Below are positions 8,401-18,872 of a DNA stretch of 64,000 bases, in pieces. The DNA lies in NCBI GenBank assembly GCA_030789695.1, contig CM061142.1, forward strand, positions 160,644,391-160,708,390. The letters run 5' to 3'. Below the pieces are notes generated by a model, which was not told where the DNA came from, did no database searches, and saw nothing but the letters and a program-made list of their open reading frames with translations. The position numbers and the translations under genes were made by a program. This DNA comes from Scilla litardierei. Its lineage: Eukaryota > Streptophyta > Magnoliopsida > Asparagales > Asparagaceae. How positions within the stretch are numbered: position 1 is the first letter of the stretch; the number at the start of each line of letters is the position of its first letter.

Positions 8401-8867
8401 AGCATTGGGCGGATGCTAAACGTCGTCCTTTGGAGTTTCAGCCGGGCGACCATGTGTTCTTGAAGATTTCCCCGAATCGCGGTGTGATTCGTTTCGGGAA
8501 GCGTGGGAAGTTGAGCCCGCGATACATTGGACCGTTTGACGTTTTGGAGAGGGTTGGTGAGGTAGCTTATCGCTTGGCCTTGCCGCCATCTTTGGAAGGA
8601 GTTCACAATGTTTTCCATGTGTCGCAGCTTCGTCGATACATTAGCGATCCGTCTCATGCGGTAGATTTTTCGGAGATTACCGTTCGCCCCGATATAACGT
8701 ATGACCAGCATCCAGTGCAGATTCTGGACAGGCGTCAGAAATCGCTTCGGAACAAGATTGTCAATCTTGTGAGGGTGATGTGGCGACACGGCTCACCTGG
8801 AGAGTCTACTTGGGAGAATGAGGATGAGATGCGAGAGCGTTTCTCACTTTTGTTTCCGGACTCGTGA
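5475..8867 (+). pseudogene. pol: Pol polyprotein of element 1: protease, reverse transcriptase, RNase H, integrase, chromodomain
   Basis: Protease has DSG at about 5516. Reverse transcriptase runs about 6000-6830 with the catalytic FIDD at 6466-6477. RNase H starts at CDASGKGLG (about 6910). Integrase has a zinc region (VHPGG...[11 protein letters not shown]) and the DDE core (MDFVTGLP at 7750, VSDRD at about 8002, GQSERT at about 8110). GPY/F-like ([12 protein letters not shown]) and a C-terminal chromodomain (about 8740-8867) assign it to Tekay/Del chromoviruses. Breaks: CAG-to-TAG at 5888-5890, a 1-nt deletion near 6393, TGG-to-TGA at 7729-7731. The first zinc-region His is Tyr ([10 protein letters not shown], against HSSPYSIHPG in element 3). 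A 71-nt intron interrupts integrase. Confidence 0.93.
7894..7964 (+). other. Candidate phase-0 intron inside integrase, element 1
   Basis: GAG|GTAAAATTC...TCGTGCAG|GAG, 71 nt. Splicing joins RRYME to [11 protein letters not shown], the uninterrupted integrase sequence known for the family. Unspliced, the frame reaches TAA at 7948. Element 3 has a 70-nt intron at the same codon junction. Confidence 0.8.
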
Positions 8868-8900
8868 GTATTCAGAAATTCCGAGGACGGAATTTTTCTT

Positions 8901-8913
8901 AAGTTGGGGAGGA
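8901..8913 (+). promoter_or_regulatory. Polypurine tract of element 1
   Basis: AAGTTGGGGAGGA immediately precedes the 3' LTR (TGTAAC). Plus-strand DNA synthesis would be primed here. Element 3 has AAGGTGGGTAGGA at the equivalent place. Confidence 0.7.
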
Positions 8914-9203
8914 TGTAACTACTGCTTTTCATATATCTGGGTTTAATATAATATAATATATGTTTTGGTGGATTTTCTCCTCTTGTGTGGTTTTCGTCTC
9001 CGTAGCTTTCATTTTTGATCGATTCGTCATATTTTCTCGTTTCTTCCTTAGGATTGTCGATTTCGAAGTATGTCATTCGTGACGGACTTCACAACGGTCG
9101 TATCTTACTATTAGATCAAGCCTAGGAGTCTTAGGAATCGATCCCGGAGCCCCGCGCTCCGTATCGGAACTTTTTGTGCTCATTAGCCGGTATAAGAAGG
9201 GGC

Positions 9204-9598
9204 ACCGACCGACTAGATGACGATCCAGTCGGTCGGCAATCCTTCTTGGACCGACTAGTTGGCTTTCTAAATTTCTCAGGAGTTACTGTTTATCGTTAGT
9301 CGGTCTAAGAACGTTGGTTGACCGACTAGGTTGCAAACTAGTCGGTCAGCAATGCTTCTTTAACCGACTAACACATCATCTTAATTTTAGTTGAGTTACT
9401 GTTTACTCTTAGTCGGTCTAAGAACGTTCATCGACCGACTAGATGCTAAACTAGTCGGTCAGTATTTGTTCATGGACCGAATAACTCTAAATCCTATTTT
9501 CGTTCAGGAGTTACTGTTTGCACTTAGTCGGTCTGCGTTGGTCGACCGACCGACTAGTTGCCAAACTAGTCGGTCAGTGGTTGCTCTTTGACCGACTA
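9204..9598. promoter_or_regulatory. Inverted-repeat array upstream of promoter, element 1 3' LTR
   Basis: Copy of the array at 1889-2284 with the same GACCGACTAG / CTAGTCGGTC pairs and the same spacing to the TATA-like CTATTTATA. Confidence 0.75.
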
Positions 9599-10075
9599 AC
9601 CAGTGTTGAAACCCTAATTTCTGGGCAGCCGCCAGCCCAACCTATTTATACCCAACCCAAACGATTTCATCTTCCTCAACACGACCCAAAACCCTAAAAT
9701 CTTCCCCTTTGAGCCCCCATCTTCCTCCAAGCTTCATTTCTTCATTCCAAGCCCTAAATCCATCATCCAAACCATCCATCCACTCTATCTACCTCTCATC
9801 TCCACCAAAATTTCACCAAATCCATCAAAATACCCAAATCCCCCAAAGCTCTAGTTTCCCCAAACTTCTCCAATCTTTTCCAGATCTGATCCTAGGGTTC
9901 TCCGGAGTGTTTCTTCCGCCTCCTCTTGGTAAGAAATCGATCTACCGTTGTTTTCATAACCTATTTATATTTTTATGAAACCCTAATAAAATTTCATGTT
10001 GTTTGTTTCCCCATAACAGCGATTTCCCCGTAGATTAGCATCCGTGTGACGAAGTGGTCGTCATCCCCGGTGCTA

Positions 10076-10214
10076 GGCAAGTGAAACTTGCCACTTAGGG
10101 TTTAGGCCATGTTTTAGGCCATTTGCTTGTTGTAGGCGTAAAAGAGGCTAGGCGACGAAATGATACTCGCCTAGGCGCAAATTGGGGAACTTGCTTGACA
10201 ACGAAGCTAGTTCC
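10076..10214 (+). other. Conserved leader hairpin block, element 1 3' LTR
   Basis: Base-for-base copy of the block at 2762-2900: four hairpins in order, loops GAA, GGCC pair, GAAATGATA, GACAACG. Confidence 0.75.
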
Positions 10215-10942
10215 GACATATATCATGTTGCACAATTACCATGTCATGTTTACTTTCCATTAACGGTACGCGAATTAAATGTCATGTCATTGCATTCTTT
10301 TGGTGATCCCGTGATTGCGTAGCATCGCTACAATACTTGTGTTCCTGGCTCGTGACCAGAAGCGAGCATAATGAGTTGCTAACCCCAACGCTCGATATTG
10401 AATTGTGAAATAGGAAAACAAGCTCCCGTGCGGGGCAACCCTGGCTCACTTGCTGGGCTCATGTGCAGGGACCCTGGCTTGTTTACGTGTGGGATGGGGT
10501 AAGGGTTAAGCGGCCAGGCAACTGGGGGTCTGTTTGATCAATAGTTGTAAGGCGTAAACTCTGGGGTGGGGTAGTGTTTAGTGCCGATCGGTGTGAATGA
10601 TGTACCATTCAGCTGAAGGGCGTAAACATCTACAAAACAACGTGAAACGTGAATTGTGTTTAGTGCCGATCGGTGTGAATGATGTACCATTCAGCTGAAG
10701 GGCATAAACACCTACAACAATGTGAATTGATTGAGATTGATAGTAGCTTGGCTACTCTTGTCTTGTCCCGATGATTGTTCTCTTGCACAAATTGTCTTGC
10801 CATGTTTTAATTGTGCACTCATGTTATAACTACCATGTGATGCATACTAAACTGCTAGGTTGCTAGTTGACTTACTTTCAGTTTCCTTGCCCAAGTCTTT
10901 TAGACTTGCTGACATGTGCCCCTTTACTCTTTTGGGTGACAC

Positions 10943-11050
10943 ATGTTAGATCCTGAGCCTGAGTACCTTGTTGAGGACGAGGTGTTTGTTGACGCCGAGC
11001 CCGAGCTTGTGTTTGACGGGGAGTACGTGGACACTGGGGACCAGTCCTAG
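10943..11050 (+). CDS. Acidic micro-ORF (35 aa), element 1 3' LTR
   Basis: Same length and ends as 3635-3742. Two conservative changes are visible by eye (FADAEP to FVDAEP, VFNGEY to VFDGEY). No frame break since insertion. Confidence 0.45.
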   Translation: MLDPEPEYLVEDEVFVDAEPELVFDGEYVDTGDQS

Positions 11051-11394
11051 TGTCTTCATGTGTTTTACTTTTGTTAGACAGTTGTTTTGTTATCGGTGCG
11101 TAGCACCTATACTTTGCTGTTGTTGTTGCTTTTGTTGGCCTTGTTCTGGGCCTTTAGACTCTTCTCTTTTAGCCTAGTGGCTTTTCTGGATGTTGGACTT
11201 ATTTTCTTGTTGGACAATGTATGAGATGTGAGATTTTATTTCAGTCTCTCCTTGTGTTATTATTGTTATTCCGTTGTGGTTACAGGGACCTGCTTATGTA
11301 TTATTGACGCTTATCGGGTTTGGGGCTTCACAGCTCCACTCTCGTGCGGACCTTTTCACGTCTCGCCTCCATTTTAGGGAAGCGGGTCGTGACA

Positions 11395-12568
11395 GTGGCC
11401 GGCGGTGCGAGCGTACGGTGGTGGGTGATCGTGAGAATTCGAAGAGCACAGATTCGCGCAACATTCGTTGTCGCACGTCTCAATGGAAAACCAGCGATGA
11501 ACAGCGACAATGGAAAATTGCAGAAGCTAAAGGACTTCAAGAGGAAGCCAACGGTGGTAGAGTGGTCGTTGGAAGTGGTCAAAGGTGGTCGTGCATGGCG
11601 TTGAAGTTCAGCACCCAGATCTGTCAAAAATAGCCAATACGGCTTGTTTCAACCGGTTTTCAAGGGGCTACAGGTGAGGGAAAAGCGTAAGGGCAGTTGC
11701 AGTTGGTAGAGGGGTCAAAGAGGAGTTGATCGAGGGTGGTGGATGTCCGAAGGCGGCGGCGGATGGCCGGTGGCATGGGGTTTTCCTGCGGGCTATGCTG
11801 CTATGGATATGTGCAGCTTGAGGGGCTCTTAGAGAGAGAAAATGGAGGAGAGAGAAGAAGGGATGGAGGTGGAGGGTTGGCCGGTGCCCAGGGGCGGCTG
11901 GGGGCGGCCTAGGGTGGCCGGAGAAAAAGTAAGGAAGGGCGGCTAGGGGGTTTGCGTGAGGGAGATGGGTTCGGCCAGAATTTGGTTGTTTGTGTTTTGA
12001 AAGAAGGGTTTTGCTATAATATGTTTTAAAGTGGGTGTAGATTAGGGGTGACTAGGAGAGAGAGTGAGTGAGGGGGGTACAAAGTAGGATAAAGTTGGGT
12101 GAGGGTAGTGGCTGAATATTTTGCATGATACGTGCTAATCTTCCCCAGATTTGATTAGCAACAGAAATTCGAAATTAATTTGGGCTTAATGGGCTTGGGT
12201 TTTGATTAGCGATTTGGGTGGGCTAGGAGTGTTAGAAAAATACGAAAAAAAATATGGGGACGACCATGATGAAGAGAGGCTCAGGGATACAGTGATCAAT
12301 CATGTGTTTGGTCCACGAAAAAAGAACAGAAAAATAAAAGATCCGGCAAATCTAAAGCTACGACGATCCTGCAATCAAACCTGATTTGTGGGAGAACGAT
12401 CCGTGAAATGATGTTCACTAAAAATCCCACAAATAACTACTCTTCCTTGCGGTCACAACGACATATCACATCGTATAGTCCAAATCCAAGAAGAGGCAAA
12501 AAATAAATACGCACACGAAAAGGGTCGTACGCTCAGAATATACGAACGGTCGGAAAGCGGCCGTTACA
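11395..12568 (-). repeat. Element 2, left (3') LTR, inner part
   Basis: Resumes the LTR broken by element 1. It is colinear with 16803-18000, sharing AGAATTCGAAGAGCACAG-like sequence, a GGAGAGAGAAG stretch and the terminal GGAAAGCGGCCGTTACA. The reading frames at 11274-11633 are LTR sequence, not genes. Confidence 0.85.
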
Positions 12569-13590
12569 TTCTACCCACCTTAGAAATGATTCCGTCCTCA
12601 GAATCACTTATACTACTAATAATAATATCTATATACCTTATACCCGCAACTCCCATATTCCACATAATGATCGCTAATCCTATAACTTCAAACATCGTTC
12701 CTCAAATAATCCATCATAACCCGTTTCTCCCCTGGCTAATGCTATAACTAGAATCACACCCTAGTACTTAACTATAAATCCACATTATCATCTAACAGTC
12801 ATCAATCATCTCGTCCCCAATATATCATCCATCATATCGACTCATAAATCTATTCTCCATAATCAATGAACTATCAGACCACCTCTATCCATACCCTATC
12901 ATCTAATCTCCCAATCATATAAAATCAGTCTTCTTAACTATCCATTCATCTCAACATGTCGTGTTACTTCCAATGTCTTCTCACCACAACCTATAGTCAA
13001 ATCTTGATGCTTCAAATGCCCTACTCATTTCATGATCACTCTAAATTATAATATACCTCCATAGCTACTCCTATCTACCACTCGTCCAAGTTTCAGGTCG
13101 ATTAAGTACTCATCTCCCCGTGTATAATTTCATTCATCCAGAGTCCCTATCGAGTCTGTTACACATTGGTATCATTAATAAGTCTTGGACACCTCATTCT
13201 TTTCATCCGAAAGAAATCAAATCTAATATCTTTTGCGTTCAAAATCAACCAATCACCGCTACAACATACCTCATCTCACTCTAAGCCTACCCGCAAACAT
13301 AACCCTATAACATTAATAGCTATTACTAACAATATCATAACAATCAAACATAACACTCCCGAAGAGGGAAGGAAAGGAAGTTTAAGGCCAATGACATATT
13401 TTAAAACATTGGGAAAAAACGTGTGGAGTCATGGTCATGGATGAGGAAAGATATGTGGGTTGTGATCTTTGTGGGCTAATCCCAAAACATTAAAGGTTTG
13501 ATTTGAAAGGAAACAAAAAGTTTTGAAACATACATAAGCAGCCAAAAATAAGCTAAACTATAATATGAAAGACAAAAACTATGGAGTTAC
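12569..13590. other. Non-coding internal segment of element 2
   Basis: Between the LTR and the gag remnant. The first bases (TTCTACCCACCTTA) are the complement of a polypurine tract on the minus strand. The rest is AT-rich with no pol motif in any frame that I can find. A candidate splice acceptor (TATTATAG, minus strand) lies near 13557. It occupies the place where pol would be. Confidence 0.6.
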
Positions 13591-14655
13591 CTGCAATGAC
13601 GCCATCCACTGCTGTCATGACATATGCTCCACGGACAACATCTCCTTTCTGGGTAGGGGCAGGCACTCTACTGTGCAGGGCTGGTGCTCCACCCTCCACA
13701 TGGCGATACCTCAAGCAATCTCTAGTGACGTGTGTGGCAGCTCCACATGCCAGACACAAACTCAGCCTCTTCCTACAATCGTTCTGACGATGTCCTAGCT
13801 TGCCACAGAAAAGACATCGCTCTCTTGTCTGGCTCTGAGCAGGTGCTCCCGGCCTCTTAAAAGGCACCGACTGAACTGGTCTCACTATAGACCTAGCAGA
13901 AGGCCTATGCTGCTCCATCGGTCGCTTTCCTCCATCATCAGAAGGATTAGGTAGACGTGCCATGATCTCATGATTCCTAGCGGCATTCAGCCAGCTCCCA
14001 TGGTCGAAAAGTATGCCGAGGACATGGAAGCCTGAATCTTTGGATGCAGCCCCTGACGAAACCAATCAGCTTGGTTCTCTTCCTTCTTCACCATCTGAGA
14101 GGCAAATCGACAAAGCATCTTGAACTCTGCCTCGTACTCATCAACCGTCATATTCCCCTGCTTCAGATTCAAAAATCGGCTCAGAAGCTCCCCCTTAGCA
14201 GCCTTAGGGAAATACTTCTCTCAGAACAGGGACTTGAAAGTCTTCCACTCCATTGGCTTCTGCAGACATATCTCCTCAATGCGCCACCAGTTCCTAGCAT
14301 TCTCAGCCAGCTGCATCTTCGCTATCTCAACTCTAGTATCCTCAGGAATCTTTACGGCTACCAGCTTCTCTTCTGTGCTCTGGATCCACTCATCAGCACC
14401 TAACGGTCCTTCCTTCCCAGAAAATGTCTTCGGCTGAAGCTTATTGAACTGCTTCACTCCAGGAGCAGCTCTCGGGGCAGGTGGCGGCGGTGGAGCCTGG
14501 ATGGCTCGGGCAGCCTGATGGGACTGCTGAACCAATTAATGCTGAATGTCCAGCATCTCCCTCATGACGCCCAGAAACTGACGGAAGTCACCGCCCTGGT
14601 CTCCCGGAACTCCATTCGTTGAGCTCCTAGCTCGGGTATTGCGTCTTCCTGCCAT
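13591..14655 (-). pseudogene. gag: Gag of element 2 (broken)
   Basis: Reading leftward from ATG at 14655: MAGRRNTRAR, then a homologue of element 3 gag (NGVPGDQGGDFRQFLGVM), a proline-rich linker (APPPPPAPRAAP), the capsid-like domain (ADEWIQSTEEKL, NARNWWRIEE) and two CCHC knuckles (CLFCGKLGHRQNDC, CLACGAATHVTRDC). In-frame stops occur near 14535 (H*LVQQS) and 14221 (F*EKYF). A frameshift near 13988 moves the zinc-knuckle part to another frame. The end, VIAG before a GT donor, matches element 1. No pol follows, so the product at most would be Gag. Confidence 0.85.
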
Positions 14656-14762
14656 CCTATTGACAAGGAAGACCCAAATTAGACTCGTACACGATAACTG
14701 GATAATAAAATGAATGCGAGTAACACTATTGCTATGAACTTTTATAATTACAAGACATGCAT

Positions 14763-14779
14763 AGGCCACCACTAAAACC
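14763..14779 (-). promoter_or_regulatory. Putative primer-binding region of element 2
   Basis: The complement reads GGTTTTAGTGGTGGCCT directly after the LTR end, the same leader as elements 1, 3 and 4. Confidence 0.4.
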
Positions 14780-15136
14780 TGTCACGCCCCGCTACCTAAA
14801 ACTACGGAGGCGAAGCGTGACTAAGGCCCGCTTGGGCCGGAGATGTGAAGCTCGGACCCAATAAGCGTCTGTAGGGGTACCATATATAGAAACAAACAGG
14901 TTCTTGCATATATAAAAATTCGTAACAACAGAAAGTACTGAAAGGAAGTGCATTAATTTAATTCCATCAAGATATCCAGAAGTACAAGAGTCTAACAAAG
15001 GAAATAATGCCCAGCATGGCAACACGCAGAAAGTAAACCACTGGTGCAAGCACCCAACCTAGACAGAAAAGTAAACAGTGCTACGTACCCGAACTAGAAA
15101 GCAGGAAAAACTCTGAACTGCAATGGTGGGGGACCT

Positions 15137-15226
15137 CTAGGACTGGTCCTCGTTAGGTACGTACTTCGGGTCGACACCCTCTGGCTCCACGTACTCAGGT
15201 ACGTTCGGCTCGTCCACGTACTCCGG
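15137..15226 (-). CDS. Acidic LTR micro-ORF homologue, element 2 right LTR
   Basis: 29 codons read leftward, beginning PEYVDEPNVPEY and ending YVPNEDQS before TAG. VEPEGVDP is shared with element 3. An in-frame TAG precedes the first Pro codon and no ATG is present, so if translated it must be joined to an upstream exon or use a non-AUG start (ACG lies at the position of the ATG of element 1). Confidence 0.4.
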   Translation of the reverse strand, partial: PEYVDEPNVPEYVEPEGVDPKYVPNEDQS

Positions 15227-15489
15227 CTAAACACTTGACGTATAGCACCCAAGAGAAAAGGAACTGTACGTCAGGTAAAGTCTACAATAAAGGGTTAGAC
15301 TCTACTGCAAGTGTAATATAACTTAAGAGCAATGTTTTACTGGTTGATTAACATGCTGTTTTTTTGATATGACAGTTATACTATGCAAGAAGTAAGACGG
15401 TGCATGAAGGTAAAACATGACAGGCAGTAGCCGTAGCGTGTGCTACTAGCTACGGGACTAAACTAGACAGGACAGAACAAGACAAGAAG

Positions 15490-15900
15490 TACCGTGCATG
15501 TCACGAAGGTACACGCCTTTTGGTCTGCACCGAGGGAACGCTCAACCCAAGTGCACGTGATAAGACAAGACAAGAAGTGTGTCACTAAGGTTCACGCCTT
15601 TCGGTCTGCACCGAGGGAACACTCAACCAAGTGCACGGGACAAGACAAGACGAGAAGTGTGTCACTAAGGTTCACACCTTTCGGTTAGAAGGTGGCCATC
15701 ACCTTCTCAACCGAGGTAACGCTCAACCTAGTGCACGTGACAAGACAAGACGAGAAGTGTGTCACTAAGGTTCATGCCTTTCGGTTAGAAGGCAGCCAGC
15801 ACATTCTCAAACGAGGGAACGCTCAACCTAGTGCACGGGACAAGAAAAGACGAGAAGTGTGTCACTAAGGTTCACGCCTTTCGGTTAGAAGTGTGTCACT
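15490..15900. repeat. 80-100 bp tandem repeats, element 2 right LTR
   Basis: Same units as 1-560 (GTGTGTCACTAAGG, CGAGGGAACGCTCAACC) with fewer copies. Confidence 0.85.
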
Positions 15901-16010
15901 AGGCTTTTGTGACATGGCATGACAGATTTGAGGGGTTGTTCGTTCCAGGGTGTCCACACGCATGCACACACAGAATAAGCCTAAAGTGTCATTTGTTGTT
16001 GTTGTTGTGC

Positions 16011-16152
16011 TTAGACTTCGTCGTCAAGTCTAAGATGTCAAGGGGGGTCCCGGACGCTATCATTTCATGTTTGGTTCTCTTTAAACATACTCTAACTTTC
16101 TAAAAAAGAGATGGCCTAAACGTGGCCGTACAAGTACAAGTGTAAACACTTG
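16011..16152 (-). other. Conserved leader hairpin block, element 2 right LTR
   Basis: Hairpin 1 is 16137-16152 (CAAGTGT-AA-ACACTTG). The GGCC pair is 16113-16127. Hairpin 3 is 16050-16074; here the outer arm has mutated (TGTTTGG for CGTCCGG), apparently by C-to-T change. Hairpin 4 is 16011-16033 (TTAGACTT / AAGTCTAA, loop GACGACG on the minus strand). Confidence 0.7.
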
Positions 16153-18000
16153 CCTGTGGTGGCGAGTGCGTCGTCTGTCCGGAGCGTCCCGTCGAAACGT
16201 CGCGTCGACGATGGTCCGTCTGAAACAGGATAACGACGATGTTAGATTGCGCTTTTCATCAATCCTATTATGGTTTGTTTCTAAATTTAGCGGGACTACC
16301 CTAACAGTCAAAAAAGTCATGTATTTTGATGATTTGTTCAGCCTAGATCGACGGCTATCCTATGTGCACAGAAATTCAGTCTGTTTGTGGATTTTCTACG
16401 GTGGACAACATTTTAATGGTGCAGAAATTAAATTTAGTTTACGTTGACAAATTTTAGATTAGGTTTTACATTTTGCTACGGGTCGGTTCTTACTACACGT
16501 TAGGGGACTAACCTTTTGACGTCGTTCAAAAACCGGATGTCGGGTCTGAACGGCGAAGCATCAGCGTCATCTGCAACACCTCGATCGTGGGTAGCATAGC
16601 AAGGCACCTCTAGAAAGCGAGGTGGAGGCACAAAAACATCGAGCAAGTGGCGATCTTCCTCCCGTTGCGGGTAGCGCAACGGTTCTTCACGACGGCGGTG
16701 ACGTCGGGGAAAAACACGTGTGTACGACGACGCACGTGAACTCCGAGGATCCAAGGGGGCTGTTGGTAGTTGAAGAGGTTTAGTGGGAGTTGCTCGGCCC
16801 GGTGGGTGGCCGACGGCACGAGCGTACGGCGGTGGGTGACCGTGAAAAGTCGAAGAGCACAGATTCGTGCAATGTTCGTTGTCGCGCGTCTAAGCGGAAA
16901 ACCAGCGATGAACAGCGACAATGGAAAATTGTAGAAGCTAAAGGACTTCAAGAGGAAGACAACGGTGGTAGAGTGGTCACCGGAAGTGGTCGGAGGTGGT
17001 CGTGCGCCGGCGTTGAAGTTCAGCACCCAGATCTGTCAAAAACAACCAATACGGCTTGTTTCAACGGGTTTTCAAGGGGCTACATGTGAGGGAAAAGTGT
17101 AAGGGGAGTTGCTGTTGGTAGAGGGGTCAAATAGGAGTTGACCGGGGGTGGCGGACGGCCGACAGCGGTGGCAGACAGCCGGCGACGTGGGGTTTTCCGG
17201 CGGGCTGTGCTGCTATGGATCTGTGCGGCTTGAGGGGCTCTTAGAGAGAGAAAATGGAGGAGAGAGAATAGGGGATGGAGATGGAGTGTTGGCTGGCGGC
17301 CAAGGGAGGCTGGGGGCGGCCATGGGAGGCTAAGGGCGGCCTAGGGTGGCCAGAGAAAAAGTAAGGAAGGGCGGCTAGGGGGTTTGTGTGAGGGGGATGG
17401 GTTCGGCCAGAATTTGGTTGTTTGCATTTTGAAAGAAGGCTTTTGCTATAATATGTTTTAAAGTGGGTGTAGATTAGGGGTGACTAGGAGAGAGAGTGAG
17501 TGAGGGGGGTACGAGTAGGATAAAGTTGGGTGAGGGTAGTTGCTGAATATTTTGCATGATACGTGCTAATCTTCCCTAGATTTGATTAGCAACAGAAATT
17601 CGAAGTTAATTTGGGCATAATGGGCTTGGGTTTTGATTAGCTATTGGGTAGGCTAGGAGTGTAAGAAAAATACGAAAAAAATATGGGGACGACCATGACG
17701 AAGAGAGGCTCTGGGATACGGTGGTCAATCACGCGTTTGGTCCACGAAAAAAGAACAGAAAAATAAAAGATCTGGCGATCAAGTCTAAAGCTACAACGAT
17801 CCTGCAATCAAACCTGATTTGTGGGAGAACGACCTGTGAAATGACGTTCACTAAAAATCCCACAAATAACTACTCTTCTTTACGGTCACAACGACATATC
17901 ACATCGTATAGTCTGGAACCAAGAAGAGGCAAAAATAAATACGCACACGAAAAGAATCATACGCGCAGAAAATACGAACGGTCGGAAAGCGGCCGTTACA

Positions 18001-18442
18001 GCAAGCCTCTTCAATTGAGCCGCAACGAAGATTAAATCCCATTATGATGGAAGTGGTTAAGAGGAGATTGTTAGACTTCTCCATGTCGGGATCATATACC
18101 CTATCTCCGACAGTCGTTGGGTTAGCCCGGTGCACGTCGTACCGAAGAAGTGAGGAATGACGGTCATTCGTAACAAGAAAAACGAGCTCATACCCACGAG
18201 GACCGTCACCGGGTATCAGATGTGTATCGACTACCGGAAGTTGAACAAGGCCACAAGGAAAGATCACTATCCTCTCCCTTTATTGATCAGATGCTCGAAA
18301 GACTGGCCAAGCTCAACTACTTCTGCTTCATGGATGGATACTTTGGCTTTCTGCAAATTCCCATTCATAATGACGACCAGGAGAAGACAATCATTTACTT
18401 GTCCATTTGGGACGTATGCTCACAGGAGAATGTTGTTTGGGC
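18001..18442 (+). pseudogene. pol: Athila-type Ty3/gypsy pol, reverse-transcriptase start (fragment)
   Basis: Across frames: QRRLNPIMMEVVK, IYPISDSRWVSPVHVVPKK, a stop, GMTVIRNKKNELIPTRTVTG, CIDYRKLNKATRKDHYPLP, MLERLAKLNYFCFMDGYFGF, ending at FGLC. This is the conserved start of the Athila-group reverse transcriptase. A TGA (near 18153) and two frame changes break it. Left, the fragment is cut by the end of element 2. Right, it is cut by the copia solo LTR at the codon for FGLC|NAPATF and resumes at 23068. Confidence 0.88.
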
Positions 18443-18447
18443 TGTGC
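18443..18447. repeat. Target-site duplication of copia solo LTR, left copy (TGTGC)
   Basis: TGTGC precedes TGTTGAGTATTGG and recurs at 23068-23072 after CATTACA. Removing the insert plus one copy restores the reverse-transcriptase coding sequence. Confidence 0.93.
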
Positions 18448-18872
18448 TGTTGAGTATTGGACTCCCCGGATTTGGTTTTGGATGATGAGCAAACATAAAT
18501 AATTCATGAACTATCAATTTGTGAGCGCAGTTATGGAGATCGTCGCCAAATTCACGAGAACACTCAAAGCGACATCTCAAGACTTCTCAAAGCTCGTATT
18601 CAATGCCTAAAGCTTCGTTGAAGCTTTTGGACCATTTTGAAAGTCATGAAGATTTGATCGAAGCTCTCGAAGACCGTTCCTTAAGGTTTTATTTATAGTC
18701 TTTTAGTTTTGATCTATAGAATGTAAAGCCTTGAGTATATCTTACATTTCTATCTTCATAACGCTCCTATCTTAGCTCTAGGATCTTAGTAGAAGTCCAT
18801 TCTAACTTCCTCAAAGCATCGCGCTTCGATTCGGACTTTATTGTGCATGTTAGTTGGTTCAAGAAGAAGAAC

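Larger units (their letters stand above)
1600..11394 (+). mobile_element. Element 1: full-length Ty3/gypsy chromovirus (Tekay/Del type), coding capacity decayed
   Basis: A complete element of 9.8 kb with 2.49-kb LTRs (TG...CA), a perfect 5-bp target duplication, a purine tract before the 3' LTR, gag with two zinc knuckles, then protease, reverse transcriptase, RNase H, integrase and chromodomain in Ty3/gypsy order. The two LTRs differ at few sites by eye, apart from a 6-nt indel near 3225/10540, so the insertion looks young. The pol frame nevertheless has two nonsense codons and one frameshift. It carries two candidate introns (5362-5474 and 7894-7964). It is inserted in the LTR of element 2. 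Confidence 0.95.
8914..11394 (+). repeat. Element 1, 3' LTR
   Basis: 2481 bp, nearly identical to 1600-4086. It repeats the inverted-repeat array (9204-9598), hairpin block (10076-10214), 82-bp repeats (about 10580-10715) and micro-ORF (10943-11050). It is followed by the second GTGGC target duplication at 11395-11399. Confidence 0.95.
1..18000 (-). mobile_element. Element 2: gag-only Ty3/gypsy (Tekay-like) retrotransposon, minus strand, split by element 1
   Basis: On the minus strand this element has a 5' LTR (14780-18000), a short internal region (12569-14779) and a 3' LTR (1-1599 plus 11395-12568). The 3' LTR is interrupted by element 1 and cut off at the window start. Both LTRs show TG...CA termini in plus orientation. 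Comparison with the intact LTR puts window base 1 about 710 bases inside the LTR. The internal region carries a broken gag and about 1 kb of non-coding DNA and no pol, so the element could only have moved with proteins supplied in trans. Bases 18001-18005 (GCAAG) should be one copy of its target duplication; the other lies outside the window. Confidence 0.85.
14780..18000 (-). repeat. Element 2, right (5') LTR
   Basis: 3221 bp from TGTCACGCCCC to GGCCGTTACA in plus orientation. It is the undisrupted copy, so it shows where element 1 landed in the other LTR. It holds the micro-ORF (15137-15226), 80-100 bp repeats (15490-15900) and hairpin block (16011-16152), all on the minus strand. Confidence 0.9.

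Noticed and set aside
13166..13444. 92-codon plus-strand frame in element 2
   Set aside because: AT-rich internal non-coding DNA on the opposite strand to gag; no domain.
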